Source: Welwitschia mirabilis
Taxonomy: Eukaryota > Gnetophyta > Gnetopsida > Welwitschiales
Length of the DNA: 64,000 nucleotides
Assembly (NCBI GenBank): GCA_051453625.1
Contig: JBOZIK010000001.1
Coordinates: forward strand, 61,771,728-61,835,727
Direction of reading: 5' to 3'
Position numbers and translations under genes: made by a program. This document shows positions 12,025 through 25,499 of this stretch, one piece after another; positions within the stretch are counted from its first letter, which is position 1, and the number at the start of each line of letters is the position of its first letter. Under the pieces are notes generated by a model. That model worked only from the letters and a program-made list of their open reading frames with translations, did no database searches and was not told the origin of the DNA.

Positions 12025-13990
12025 TGTTATGATACTAAATGCTTGATTTTATCTAAATACTTGAAGTAAGAAATAAAGTATTATTGTGGAAAAGCTAAAA
12101 CTAGAAAGAAAAAGTAGGATTTGGAGATACTTTATTGTTTACTTTTTTTTTATCTTATGTACTTGAAAATTTTCTTAACTAATTTTTGGATTTTTACAAG
12201 GTTACTTAGAAGATACTTGGTTTATTTTTTCATTGTAATCCTTTTAAATTTCAAATAAGATTTACAGAATTTTTAATAAATATGGTCATTAACTTAAGTA
12301 TTCTATCTTTTGAATTTTTGGATGATGAATTTTCCATTAGGTTTGATGTTTTATTTTACTTAAAATTACATTGTAGTTTTCTTTAAATATGTACATCAAA
12401 ATCCTTTGCTAGTCTTGTATGAAAATACATGTAATGTAAAATATTTTTAGTACTTAGAGTTATTTCCAAAATCTTTGTATTATATATTATATCTCTTTAA
12501 ATTTAAGAATAAATTTTAGTCTTGGCTAAGGGGTATAGCATTTGTTTTTATAGAATTGTTTTGATTATAATGCCTTATTTGTCTCAAATTTTTCAAAAAT
12601 TTTCAAAAATGATATCACTTCTATGCTTGAACATTTTTACTTATTCATTTTTCCATGCTAATTATTTTTTTAATCAATGTTTACTAAGAGATGAGAAAAA
12701 GTCTAGATAGGAATGTGTTTACATGTGAAAATTGATATTTCAAGTAAATATAATCAATTAATTTAGAATATGAAAAATATTAAATTCATTATTTTATCAC
12801 AAATTCATCTCTTCTACCCTTTTTATTATATTCTATAAAAATATGATTTTTCTCCTAACAAAGTATGTTTGTCATTGCCTTCTAGAGAACTTTACAAAAC
12901 TAAAAGAAATTCTAGTAAATAACTTTGACGTTGTCATCTAAGACCATTGACGCCACTAGTCTTCTAAGGTAAAAGCTATTAAAACTTAAATTCCTACATC
13001 TATTTTGGGATATAATCATATTACACTTATGGCTATGTCAGACATTAATCTAAAATAAATCTTGAACTTCGAAGTATAAAATGACATATCATAATGACAT
13101 GTGATTAACACTAAAGATGGCCTCATAAAAGACTCATGACATGGCATTTATTGGTAGCATCATTAGTAGTCAAAATACATATCATTACCTTTTTTTAATA
13201 GAATAGAAAGAATCCTTCTTTAAGGTTACATGCCAAAATGTTTAATTTGTTCCTTATGTGACTGTCCAAATGGAATCCTCCTTATGTAACTGTCCATTAA
13301 CCATAACATGACAAAGCTCTCTAAGCCTTCCCTCATCTATAAAATGGCCTTGAACCCCCATTGTAAGGATTTTTTGATTAGACAAATGTCATGGAAAGAC
13401 TTAGAGCACTAGGACATCATGACATTCTAATCATCTTTCTTAGGAACAGATTGTTTCAAGGTTGATTTAGGAGTCTACATACCTTACCTCTCTTCTTTGA
13501 TCTAATGTAAATTTTTTAGATTTTAATACAAGAATTGGTTTTTTCATCATTTCATTATTAATGCATAATTTATTTGATATTCGCAACCCCTATGTGAAGC
13601 TAGTACTTAAATAGCTTTCATTCTTTTATTATTACTACACGTTAATTTAGTATTAGCAATTTTTAGATGAAACTACTTTATTATTAAGTTCTTTCATAAC
13701 CAAGTGATTTATTTGAAATTACTTCTATCATATTGTAGTCACTATGGTTTTATGGATCTTATGCACATTTATTCATACTTTTCATGATTATGAAAGGCTA
13801 TGAAGGATTGGAAATACTAATAACTCATTAACACTCCTATGGTGGATGAGATTATGCCTCCATGTTTGAGCCTTAATAACTTGATGATTTAGCTGTATTT
13901 CAGGAATACAAGAATCTTTGGAGTGAAGGTGGAAAATTGGACGATTTAGCTAAACATTTGAAACACATCTGTTTCCTTATGTCACGATCA
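12025..13990 (+). mobile_element. Putative 3' LTR of a plus-strand element (right edge uncertain)
   Basis: It starts TGTTATG after a polypurine tract. It contains a TATA box at 13338 in a less AT-rich patch (13290-13500) that looks like the promoter and transcript-start part of a gypsy LTR, with 'ccttgaacccccattgtaag' directly after the TATA box. A tail of about 600 bases follows. No second copy exists in the window, so the right end is estimated. Short open frames inside (for example 12522-12710) have no protein character. Confidence 0.4.
13338..13344 (+). promoter_or_regulatory. TATA box of the putative LTR
   Basis: TATAAAA in the context 'catctataaaatggcc', at the start of a locally GC-richer stretch. 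Its position and setting fit an LTR promoter. Activity cannot be judged from sequence. Confidence 0.45.
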
Positions 13991-14171
13991 AGGGTCATTA
14001 AAATCTTAATTGTGATTTTATGTTTTTTTAATTTTTATTAAAAGTTTGATATAATTATGTTACTTTTGTTAAATTACTACATATATATCCCTATGGAAGA
14101 ATGATACTAAATTTTAACTTCACTTAAATCCATTTCACTATACTCACTTAAACAAAAACCTTTATGAACCG

Positions 14172-14742
14172 TATCCCATTTATATTCTAGGACATTATGA
14201 GNNNNNNNNNNNNNNNNNNNNNNNNNNNNNNNNNNNNNNNNNNNNNNNNNNNNNNNNNNNNNNNNNNNNNNNNNNNNNNNNNNNNNNNNNNNNNNNNNNN
14301 NNNNNNNNNNNNNNNNNNNNNNNNNNNNNNNNNNNNNNNNNNNNNNNNNNNNNNNNNNNNNNNNNNNNNNNNNNNNNNNNNNNNNNNNNNNNNNNNNNNN
14401 NNNNNNNNNNNNNNNNNNNNNNNNNNNNNNNNNNNNNNNNNNNNNNNNNNNNNNNNNNNNNNNNNNNNNNNNNNNNNNNNNNNNNNNNNNNNNNNNNNNN
14501 NNNNNNNNNNNNNNNNNNNNNNNNNNNNNNNNNNNNNNNNNNNNNNNNNNNNNNNNNNNNNNNNNNNNNNNNNNNNNNNNNNNNNNNNNNNNNNNNNNNN
14601 NNNNNNNNNNNNNNNNNNNNNNNNNNNNNNNNNNNNNNNNNNNNNNNNNNNNNNNNNNNNNNNNNNNNNNNNNNNNNNNNNNNNNNNNNNNNNNNNNNNN
14701 NNNNNNNNNNCATATCCCATTTATATTCTAGGACATTATGAG
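14172..14742. other. Assembly gap with 30-base duplicated flanks
   Basis: N run 14202-14710 (509 N). The 30 bases ending at 14201 are identical to 14713-14742; both begin 'tatcccattt' and end 'gacattatgag'. The left copy abuts the gap and the right copy starts two bases after it. This is the signature of an unmerged contig overlap. If so, the gap has no real length and the flanks should be joined once. Confidence 0.85.
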
Positions 14743-15190
14743 AATAAAGTAATTTCATTAGATACCTATGTTCTTCCTTAACTTGCTAATAATTTAGATA
14801 CTTTGATATAAATTTTGGTATGTCTTTTTTCGTTATTAGCCATTAAGATTTTTGTTTCATGTTTTAATACATTTTAATTCCTCTAGGATAACTTGATCTT
14901 AGTGGATTATGATATTTAAATATTAGCTTATGTTTAATTTCATCTATAGTAAAAACCAAAATTGATCCCTTGAATCTAGTAATAACATTTGAATTGATAC
15001 TAAGATATTTAAAATTTGTTAATTTTTCTAATTAATCCTTTAATTTTTTATAATTTTAATCCTTTTTTATCCTTTAAAATAATAGTATATATTTGACTTT
15101 GAATTTCCAAAATTTCTTTAAGATGATCATGTTTATTAATGGCATTTACAACTTTATTCCTTTTTACTCCATGATATAAAATTTTAAGAT
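14743..15190. other. Sequence downstream of the gypsy RNase H, integrase not identified
   Basis: In a chromovirus-type gypsy element the integrase zinc domain would follow RNase H here, reading leftward. I could not find its His/Cys motif. The stretch is AT-rich and stop-dense, and the region to the left belongs to another, plus-oriented LTR. The integrase is therefore probably deleted or beyond recognition. Confidence 0.45.
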
Positions 15191-15194
15191 CAAA

Positions 15195-16960
15195 ATCATA
15201 AAAAATTCATCCATTTTCTCTGCCTAATATTAAAGTTTACTTAAGTAAAAATGTATCTTAAATTCTTATGATCAATTCAAACTTAAAATCTAACACCATA
15301 AAATTAATGCTTCCATAACTTTAAAGAAAACATTACTATAACCAATTTAAGATCATGGATAAGGTAACTTCTCTTATGTGTCTTAGGTTATCATGAATTA
15401 GGTAATTTATCTCATGTATTTTAAATTTTCTTGATTTATAACCTATTACTCTTTTTATCCAATTTAAGAGAATTCCTAATACCTTCTTCTAATACATCAA
15501 TGTAAACTAAGAAGATCTTAAAATCATTTAGTATTGCTAACCCTAGATCACTAGTCAAATAATCTTTAAGATGTTTAAAGCATTGCTGACATATTTTTTG
15601 TTCATTAAAATTCTTTTTTCCACCTTATAAAACTCATTAAGGTATAGGTCACCTTAGACAAATTAAAAATAAATCAATAATAGTACATTATAAGGCTAAG
15701 AAAACTTCTAACCTCGATAACATTTGTATGTGTTGGCCATTTCATATTTTCTCCAACTTTATCTAGATCAATAAAAATATTATGCTTAAATATCACATGA
15801 CATAAAAATTAGATGGATTTATTCAAAAAGAATTATTTCTCCAAGTCAGCATATAATTAATGATTTCTTAAGGTTTATAATATTATTTTCAAGTGTTCCT
15901 CATGTTCCTCATACAATTTCTAATAAATAAAAATGTCAACTATAAAAAAATTACATAGGGATTAAGATATGCCTAGAACATGTTATTCATAAGTACTTAT
16001 GAATACTTCAAGGACATTAGTTAAACTAAAAGCATGATAATAAACTCATAATACCCATAGCAACTTCTAAAAGCTATTTTATTAATATCTTCTTTCTTAT
16101 TCAAACTTGATAAAATCTTGATTTTAAATCAACTTTTGAAAATATCTAAACTTTCTTAAGTTATTTAAAATAATTTATTCTTTGTAGTGGATACGTATTC
16201 TTAATTATCACTTTATTCAACCATCTATAATTAATGCATAATTGAAGTATTCCATCCTTTTTCTTCATAAATAATATTAGTGTTTTTTATGGTAATACAG
16301 TAGGATGAATGAAACATTTATTTAAAAGTCATTCAAGTCAAATTCTTAATTTTTTCATTTATGTATAAGGCATTCTATATGATGTCTTAGAAATTTATTA
16401 AGTTCCTAGGACCAAATCAATAGAAAACTTAACTTCTATAAGAAATAACATTTATAGGACTTTGCTTGTAAATACATCAAGATATTCTTGAATTACTAGT
16501 ATGCCCTCTATTAAATTTTCTCTTTTATTTATTTTTGCTGACTTTAGATAAAACATATAAACTAAAAATTCCGTATTAATTTCCCTCTTTATATGCTTAT
16601 CTTTAATTAAACTATTCATAGCTAATTTGAAAATACCTAGGGATATTAATAATTTTACTAATGTTTGTCATATTTACAAGATTCTTCTCATAGTTTATAA
16701 CTATCTTATTCTACGTTAGACAACTTATATCTAATACAATATCATATTTTCCTATGTTAATAATAATTTATTGAATTTAAAAACATCCATTACTTTTAAA
16801 TAAATACAACTTTTTTCTTATTAATTAACCTTAGATATGGATCCATTTGGAAGCTCTATGCATCTCTCAATTAGAGAACAACATTTTTTTCTCTTAAAAT
16901 AACTCTAATGGATATAAACCAATGAGTTTATCCATAATAAAATAATATAATAACTTCTTC
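15195..16960 (-). pseudogene. Ty3/gypsy pol relic: protease, reverse transcriptase, RNase H
   Basis: Reading leftward on the minus strand. The end of the protease region reads YDIVLDISCL (about 16715-16745), where family members have an ILGMDWL-type motif. The reverse transcriptase begins with [14 protein letters not shown] and NTYPLQR (16185-16245), the gypsy 'mCvDYR-LNk...YPLP' block. It continues with INKIAFRSCYGYYEF (16035-16095), then FIVDIFIY (15925-15950), where the catalytic FxDD has lost its first Asp. IEVRSFLSLIMYYY (15680-15720) marks the RT/RNase H boundary. RNase H is shown by SYLIHDLKLVIVMF (15345-15395) and DHKNLRYIFT (15260-15290). Frames shift repeatedly and stops are frequent. 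The motif set fits a chromovirus such as Tekay/Del, but the clade is an inference. Confidence 0.85.
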
Positions 16961-18150
16961 ATTATTAATTAAATATTTATATTTTATGATTGAGCTTTAA
17001 AATTATACCCATTGACTAGCTACTACTACTTAAAGTCATCTTATAGGTTGTTGAATGATTTGTAATCCTTGAGGATTCTTTGATTGTTATTTGAAGTAGA
17101 TCTTAGGAATTAATAGAAATTATTTAATTATATGATTTTATTTATAATTAAAGCACTAAAATTCATTACTAAATTAATTTGATAATCACACTAGCTAGGA
17201 ATTTACTTAAAAGCAGATCTTCATGGTTGATTACTTATGTAAGCTTGACTAGAAGCATTTCAATTTCTCTTAAATGATGCTTCTTTGTGTTGATTAGAAT
17301 TATTATTTTTATTTTACTATTATTGAGGTTATTCTTGTTGGAATTCTAATTCTTATTTTGATGAGATATATTTCATTTATTTTCCTTAAAGATAGGACCC
17401 TTATGAGGAATTATTTTCTTATTTTCTTTACCAATTTTCTTCTACTATTTTTGCTTCATCTATGGTATTAGATAAAGTTCTTGATTATAAGATGGATACT
17501 TTATTAGGAATAAAATAAAGAATACTATCAATAAAAATTTTGTTTTAACTTCTTCATCAAGATGCATATGTAACACATATCTTGGTAATTCTATATATGT
17601 GCATCCAGGAGACGCTATGGTTACATTAGAAGATTATCTTAAATTATAGAATTTAGTAATATTTTAATAGCTGTAAAATTTGATAACATTCTTTTTCTTA
17701 ATAATATGCTCAAATTATACTTATAAAAGTTCCACATCACCTAGGTTTGCCATTTCTATATTCTACCATAAGTTAGCTTCTTGTTATAACATATAAATAA
17801 CAAAAGTGATCTTTATAAATTCATTGCATTCTAGGATTTCTATTACTTTTTAACATTTCTTAATCATTCTTCTACTTTATACGGATCATAAGATGAATTT
17901 AACTTAAATAAAATTTTTTGACAATTTTCTTAAATCCACTTCATTATTCAGCTAATTGTTACCATTATTTACTTGTGGGGTTTGACCTTGACTTATTGTT
18001 TGTGATGAAAATTATATGAATGCATTTATTAATGCCTTTAGATTAAGGTTAAATAGATGTTAATTCCTATCATTATGTTTTTGTTTAACCTTTGAGTTAT
18101 TTTGATTCTAATTAGTTGATGTAACTAAATTAACCTCAAAACTTTATTGA
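16961..18150 (-). pseudogene. Probable gag part of the minus-strand gypsy relic
   Basis: This lies upstream of the protease relic on the same strand, where gag belongs. A readable stretch near 17410-17470 (LSNTIDEAKIVEENWQRK) resembles the segment before the zinc knuckle in gypsy gag proteins. It is followed by a Gln/Asn-rich stretch (about 17290-17400). No intact CCHC knuckle is visible. The upstream edge is approximate, and I could not locate an LTR or primer-binding site to the right. Confidence 0.45.
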
Positions 18151-18452
18151 CAACAATGAGTAATTTGTATGGAATGGAAAATATTACAAGATTAGGTTTG
18201 AAATAGATTAAATGTTATATTATTAAAGGATGAGATAAATAATTTTACATAATCTTAATAAAGGATGATATTACCATTATTAGATAAGTTGTTCTTACTA
18301 ATGTACTTGTTTATTCTATAATGTAGAATAAATAATTAAATTTATACTCTTTCTTTCTTTTAAATCTATATGATTTACTAGGTTTGTATGTTGATACTAA
18401 GGATTATCCTTCAAGTTTATATGATTACTTAATTAAAAAGTTTAGGAAGGAC

Positions 18453-18564
18453 TATATGATAAGATTGAACATATAATTAGCCTAAAATGATTATAATTTT
18501 ATCACTTTTATATGATAAGATTGAACATATAATTATCCTAAATGATTATAATTCTTATAACTTT
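18453..18564. repeat. Tandem duplication, 56-base unit, two copies
   Basis: The block from 18453 ('tatatgataagattgaac') recurs at 18509 with only a few differences, so the unit is 56 bases. The copies are close enough that this duplication must be younger than most decay in the window. No function is suggested. Confidence 0.85.
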
Positions 18565-21500
18565 TAAAAATATATAAGTATGAGATATGTTTTTATTTAT
18601 TTATTCATTTATGTTCTTATTAAAATGATTATACTTTGTAGGATATCATATAAGGCCATGCATTTAAAGGTAAAAACTAAAATATTATAGTTTACTAAAA
18701 CACTTTTAATTCACTTAGATAACCATTATCCTTATTTATAAGGTAATAGAGTTTTTAAATACATGATTAGAAATAAATGTTCTTTCTAAGATTATTTAGA
18801 TATTATAATTATCAGGATTATAATTAACTTCATAATTATTTAGGAGTTTGGATTATCGTTGATATAATTATCTTTATGATAATTTAAGAATTAACATGGA
18901 TACATTTGAATTATTTAAGAGTTAGGATTTTCATTGGTATAACCACAATTAAAAAATATAAATATGATCTAAGTTAGCCTAGGGCTTAATACCAATTTAT
19001 AGGTTCTAACTTAATTTACACATAATAAGCATGATTTTTGTCCTTTAAGATTAATTAAAATGCTTAGCTAAATCTAGGATTAACTCATATATATTCTTTG
19101 TTTTGAAAATAATAGTTATGTCATCTTGGTTTTTCGTAACACATAAATATCTTATATATATTTGATTAAATGTCAATGTGTTTTAATTTAAACATGGATA
19201 TAGGTTTATGATAATTCCTAACTAATAGAATAGGAGGTTTTATCTTCTATTAATGGAATTTTAACTTGATATCTAGTTGTCATCTATATATGAGCTTTTT
19301 ATATTTTGGATTTTAAACTAAACAAACATGGGTGTAATTAACTTCATAAGCTTAGACTTCATCTTAATATACCATGAAAAAGATGACAGATGATGCATAA
19401 ATTGGACGCATGCTTATAAGTGATCCTTATTTTATTAAAGCATCTTAAGATGATGTACCATGATTCTTTGACATTAACGGCCTAAGATATTAAGTTAGAG
19501 TAAGTACATACATGGCTAAAACAAGAGAGTGATGATTAAATCCATTTTTAAAAGGGTTTATAAAAAACATGCAATGTAACCCACCTTCGCAATGAAATCC
19601 ACATATGGAAATAAACTTTATTATAATTATCTTGATTTAGTTACTATTTAATGAATATATCATATAAATGCATGTATACAATTCTAACTAATATGAATGT
19701 TTAGTTGCTTATTTACTTACAAAATATAAATCTAAATTCACTAGGTTTTTTTTATTGTGAACAATCACATATAGGAAAAAGAAAAAACATATATGATCTT
19801 CATTTAGCATATGACAAAATATTTGCCTTTAAAAATATAGTGATGAAATTCAAGAAATTATAAATATATTATTTTCATTTCACAAAATTATAACTTCCAA
19901 ATAAATTATATTTTTGCTCTAGAGTTCTCTTTTGAAAAGAAATAAAAATATTGTACACATAAAAATATACATCTCTTTAAGCCTCTTTTTTCATGTTTAA
20001 CTAGTAAATTTCTAACATAATAATATGATTAATGAGGAGATAAATAGAAGTAAAATATGTAATGCTTACTTAGAATTCATATATTTATAAAGTCAATAAA
20101 AGAAAATAAAAATCAAAGGAACAAAGTAAGTTGACTAGATTATCAAAATGAAAACCATCATAAATTTTAAAAATATTTAATAAAATAAGAGTAAATAAAG
20201 AAGAGGAGGATTTTATATACAAATAAAGAGTATTAATAATATTAGAAAATTGAAACAAAGTTAAACTACTACTTTCTTCAGTAGTTAATTAGTCAAATAG
20301 AAGTTATGCTAAAATAGGAGATTTACTTGTTATTCAAGAGTAAGGCCTTAATAAGAAAGACATAAATTATTCTTTATTAGAGAAGGCTAAAACAGTGATA
20401 TGAAATAAAATTATTTTAGATATTATACATCTTAAACTCTAAAAGATTAGCATAATTTTATTTAGTGAATTTTATATAATCAATTAGATAATTTCTAGCC
20501 TTTTAAGAGACTTTATAATTAAAAATTAATAATTAATTATTTACAAGGGTAAAAATAAATTATTCTATTCTTTCTTAAGCTAGACTAATTATATAACTTT
20601 TAGAAATTAAATCTTTCAAAGTTTTATGTCTATAAATACATTTACTGAGATCATCCATTAAGTATAAAGACTATCTAAAGTTTTTAGAATTATTAACCAC
20701 ACTACATTAAAATGATTATAACTTCTAAACTACTTTGAATTTTTAAGTGATTTTAGATTCCTTAAAAGTCTTATTCAATTCTCTATAATATAAACTAATG
20801 ATTCACTATAAAATAATTAGTATTGAATTTATATTTTAATATTTAATTTTTACTATAATCTATGTTTATTTTTACAGTTAGTTTCATAAAATAATTTTTA
20901 AAAAATTATTAACTCTCAAAAAAATTACTATTACTAAAATTTTTAATATCAAATGACCTATAAACCTACTAAAAATCACATTAAATTATAAGCAATAATT
21001 AATTAATTATAATCTCCCTAGGTTGTGTTATCAATTTTAAAAGAATAAACTCTATCTTAAACAAGAACATAAAAATTCATGTATAAATCTAGGCACCTAT
21101 AAATGATAAAATTTAATGTGAAGACCTAAGTTAATTATTTTATATATTATACAAAATAAATTTTAAGTAATAAAATATACACTAATTATAAAAATCAATT
21201 CACAAGATTAAGTACACAACTTTAATGGGCCTTAAGATTAACATGAACAACTACCTAGTGTAACTGACATTGAGGATTAAATAATCCACCCTAATATGAG
21301 AATTATAATGCATATGTAATCCATAATAAAGCTTTAATAATCAATCAATAATGCATAACAAAACATGGATACTTAAATATTAAAGTAAGCCCCCTAGTCA
21401 CTTGGCCAAAATTGTTCATTAGTAAGCCCATGAGCCAAGCATATATATAGATCCTTCAAATCTCTTCCTCATCTTGGTTTGAGTCAAATGGAAGAGAAAA

Positions 21501-22950
21501 TTTTAAATAAATAGTATAATAATTATATTTAATAATGAAATAATTTTATGATTCCATAACTTTCTTTAAGAAAAAAGATAACATAGGAATACAATAAGTA
21601 TAGGAATCTACTTGGAAAAGTAATGATTAGAGCCTTCTACTTGATGAAGATTGATGAAGATTTTATGAAATCCTAAGCTTTAGTATTTAAGCTCCACACT
21701 CAAAAGTAAGAATATGAGAATATAAGAAAAGAAGATAAAAAACTAAAAACAAATTTGGTAGCATGCACCTGCTTAAAGATGAAAAGTTAACTCTCAAAAG
21801 AGGGAAGTGTTCTATTTATATATAAATGATATATCCAAATATTTGATTGAATTTGTTAAAGATCACACACACCATTTTATCCATGATAATTTAATCACAT
21901 TAAGATGAATGAGATTTATCACATTGCATTAGATAAGATGGGGTACATTAGACTGCATAAGATTGACTAATGAAAAATTGGTTGTGCTTGAGTGATAAGT
22001 GAAATTGATGTATGAATGATAGGAAAAAACATCATAGTTATGATTCATACATTTAAGTAGAATGCATAATTCTCTTCTTTTAGTTAACAAGGTTAATTAT
22101 ATACATCATTTCCTCATGCTAGTTTCCACTTAATTCTTCATAGGCTCATAATAATATTTAATCCATTCACAACATGCATTAAACAATGTGCAATATGCAT
22201 TAAAATAATAAATATTTTTTAATGCATTAATTTCAAAACTATTATGTGTTAAATGAGACAAATCTTTCTAATTATAATAAACAATAAAATGATTTTTTCA
22301 AAAACCAAGTACTTCTAGAAATATCAAGAAGATAAAATTCATAGTAGAGTCAAATCTACTCATTCATCCTTTTTGGTTTTTTAATAAGACTACATGTACT
22401 TATTCGCATGCTCATTAATTTTATAATCCATCAAATCCATAAATAAAAACATAAGAAATAAAATGTCATAATAGAATATACTACATTTAAAATATTATCC
22501 ACTTCTTTTACCAACTTCATTAACCATTTACTTTAACTTGGATGAGGCACATGAATAAAGGGGTAATATAAAGATTTAATATTCTTTTCTTGTAATTACT
22601 TTATTGTTATTTTATATCTTCTTATAAAATTATCAATTTAATACTTTTACTATGTAAATTGGATGCTTTTACATAAATGGATTTATGTGATTTTGACATT
22701 TGAAAAGCTTATTTATTTTGATCATAAAATTTTTTATAAAATAATTATTACAAATACTAAAACTATGAGAACTATTCAAAAATCAAGATTAATTATCTAA
22801 ATATATTATCTAGGCATTTATAATTAAAAATCAAGAATAATGCTTTTTTTACCATGAGAAAAATATGAGATACCATAGGTGATAAAAATAAATATTAATT
22901 TTTATAAAGCTTCTAATTAAAGAAATAGTTTCATATTAAACTAAAGCATC
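18565..22950. other. AT-rich DNA, nothing recognised
   Basis: About 4.4 kb of very AT-rich sequence with stops in all frames, no protein motif, and no repeat or terminal structure that I could see. It is probably ancient transposon remains beyond recognition. Confidence 0.6.
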
Positions 22951-23039
22951 AAAATTTTTCATGTGATTAAGAGATTAATATGTTTAATATTTAAGTAATT
23001 AAATAGTATAAAAAAGTGTGATGTAGCATAGTTCTAAAG

Positions 23040-24450
23040 ATAGGATATCCTTGTCACTTTTGTTTGTACTTTATGATGAGTTAGTAAGGCCTAATCAAGG
23101 TTTTAAGTTAGGTACCATTATAGCCTCTCCCTTTATGAAAGTTTTTTAGGAAAACCGTAGATTCAAGATTAGGGTAATACTAGAACATTATTTGAATGCC
23201 AAGAAATACTTTAAATGAATCCTAATAGGCTTTTTCATTTTTTTAAGGGCTAGGCATAGTACTAAGACAATTATAAAGTGGTTATCCATGAACTAGATTA
23301 GTATCCCCTTAATATAGATCATGGAGCTAGTAGAGGAATTAAACTTATTTAAGTTTGAATCAAAGTAATGTGTAAACAACATTATGTTTAGAGGTACCTA
23401 CTTTTTAGAGTAATGGATCTAGTCCTTGCTTAATGAACACCTAGAAAAGGTTTTACTAAAATTTCCAAGAAATGTTCCATATGAGGTGAAATGAAAGGCA
23501 TTATTCTAGCATTCTAGAGTCAAGATTTTATTAAGAATTTAGTATCCCAATTTGGCTAAGTCATAAAATTAGATCTTATAATAGTTAGTTGAACTAGAAT
23601 GATTCATATAAAATTTTGTACTTAGATGTGAAGCTCATTAAAACACTTAAAACCTTTAATTTAATACATAGTTTTGGTATGAATAAAGTGGATGTTAAAA
23701 ATGAGAATATTCCTTCTCCTTTACCTACTATGTGGAAGTAGGATATCTTAAGATATTTTTCTCTAATTCAAAGTAATGGTATGTGGAAGATATCAAGTAA
23801 GGAATCATGCCATCCCATAATGTGAGATAGTTGAATGTCAAAATTACAAAACATTTAGTCATGCAATAGAAGTTTATATGATAAAGAAAGACCAAAAGGA
23901 TTTTGAAATAGTTGTTCAAAAGACAAAAGTTAGAATGATCATCAAATCAATAATGAAAGATGAGAAGAAATCATAGCCAAGGCATAAAAATATAAGTCAA
24001 GGGGATATCTCCTTACTAAAATAGAAGCAAAACCAAAAATAAAAAATACACTCATCTAGATAACAGTGATTTAGAGGAATTAGATTTGGAATTAGATTAT
24101 AGAAATGACTAGAAATATATAGAGGAAAAAAGTTAGGAAACCCCTCTATAGAAAGAAAGGCTAAAAAGAAAACAATGGAAAGTATTAAAAATGGATCCCA
24201 AAAGACCCACTTAAAGATATCAGTAAAATAACTTGATAATAAAATAGATGAATATTTTAACTTGAAACATCAAGGGCATGAAATGTTTCTTGAATATTAA
24301 TTCTCTAGAATAACAAATTCAAACTCATAATATAGAAGTAATATGCCTCTAAAAGATCGAAATCAAAAAATAAGAAGTCTTTAATAAATTTATAAGAAGC
24401 TGAAATGTTGAATGCCTTCCCAATTATGGTAAAGCAATAATTTTATTAGT
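23040..24450 (+). pseudogene. LINE A ORF1 relic (DUF4283-type nucleic-acid-binding protein)
   Basis: ORF1 of plant L1 elements binds element RNA and usually has a DUF4283 domain and a CCHC knuckle. Here the stretch 23550-23620 reads SQFGxVIKLD followed, after stops, by TRMIHIKFCT. This matches the 'G-pl-iD-T...aRvCv' end of DUF4283. Similar fragments run from 23060. A knuckle is expected near 23780-23900 but only a ruined version may remain. The C-terminal part (24050-24450) is charged and lysine-rich. A 63-codon antisense frame in this interval has no merit. Confidence 0.6.
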
Positions 24451-24489
24451 GCTGATTAATAAAAACATGAAAAATAGAAGGATAGAATT

Positions 24490-25250
24490 AAATAGATAAG
24501 ATCAAATCATATCCCTCAAGGGATACATTCTAGTTAACATTTATAGCTTAAACACTTCAATAAAACATACAGCTTAAGCAATAAAATTCAAGAGAAGGTG
24601 AATAACTCGTATTACATCATAATTCAAGACTTAAGTAGAGCTCCATGAGTTAATTAAAAGGAAAAGAATAGGATATATATGAGCACATGTAAGAGTAATA
24701 GAGCTAAAGAAACTAAATATAAAACTAGAACTCATATATTTCCCATTATAGAAGGTATAGTTTACTTATTCTAATAGGAAGGAAAGCACTAAAAGGATTC
24801 TCTTTAGGATAAATAGAGCTCTAATCTCAACTAATTTACTCAAAATAAAGACTTAAAGCTTTGAAGAAAATGGGTACTAGTGATTAAATCATAAACCTAT
24901 TTTACTATTATTTGTAAATAAATAGAATTAAAAAACTCATTTTGCCAATGAAAATTCAAGGGTTAATGGAGAAGAGGTGGAAGTAATTATAATAATAGTT
25001 GGAAAGTGAATCATTATCAACTATTCAAGTGTTAAATAAATATTTGAAAAACTTTAAGATGTGGGTAAAAGAATGGAGAATAAGTCGTGCTAGAAAATAA
25101 AATAACAAGGATGCCTTAAAGATGAAAATAATAAAAATTTAGAAAAATTAGAAGAATAAAAAGAACCTCTAAAGGAAAGAGTGGGATAAATTGTGGCATC
25201 TTTCAAAGGTCAAAAAAGTAAGGAAAAGTAGTATTGAAAATAAAAATCTC
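24490..25250 (+). pseudogene. LINE A ORF2 endonuclease relic
   Basis: The apurinic-like endonuclease of L1 nicks target DNA for reverse transcription. The stretch 24505-24565 reads IISLKGYILVNIYSLNTSI, matching the '...l-N-Y-P' strand of the fold, and 24735-24790 resembles the 'G-fTWsN' region. The rest is degraded by stops and frameshifts. The call depends partly on position between ORF1 and reverse transcriptase. Confidence 0.6.
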
Positions 25251-25499
25251 ATATAAATTGGTTAAAGGATGAACATAAGCATACCAAATTTTTCTTTAGA
25301 ATAGTAAATTAGAGAAGTTAAGTTAATACCATTACTAGGTTGAAGTTGAATAACTAATTATAAAAAAAAAAATGACATTCAAGATGCCTCTATTGAAAGT
25401 CTATAAGAGATGTGAGCAACTAAAAAAGAAACTAATATGTATACTCTTTAGTCTGACCCTTAGTGGAGGCAAGAACTTTTTTAGACCTATAGAAGAAAA

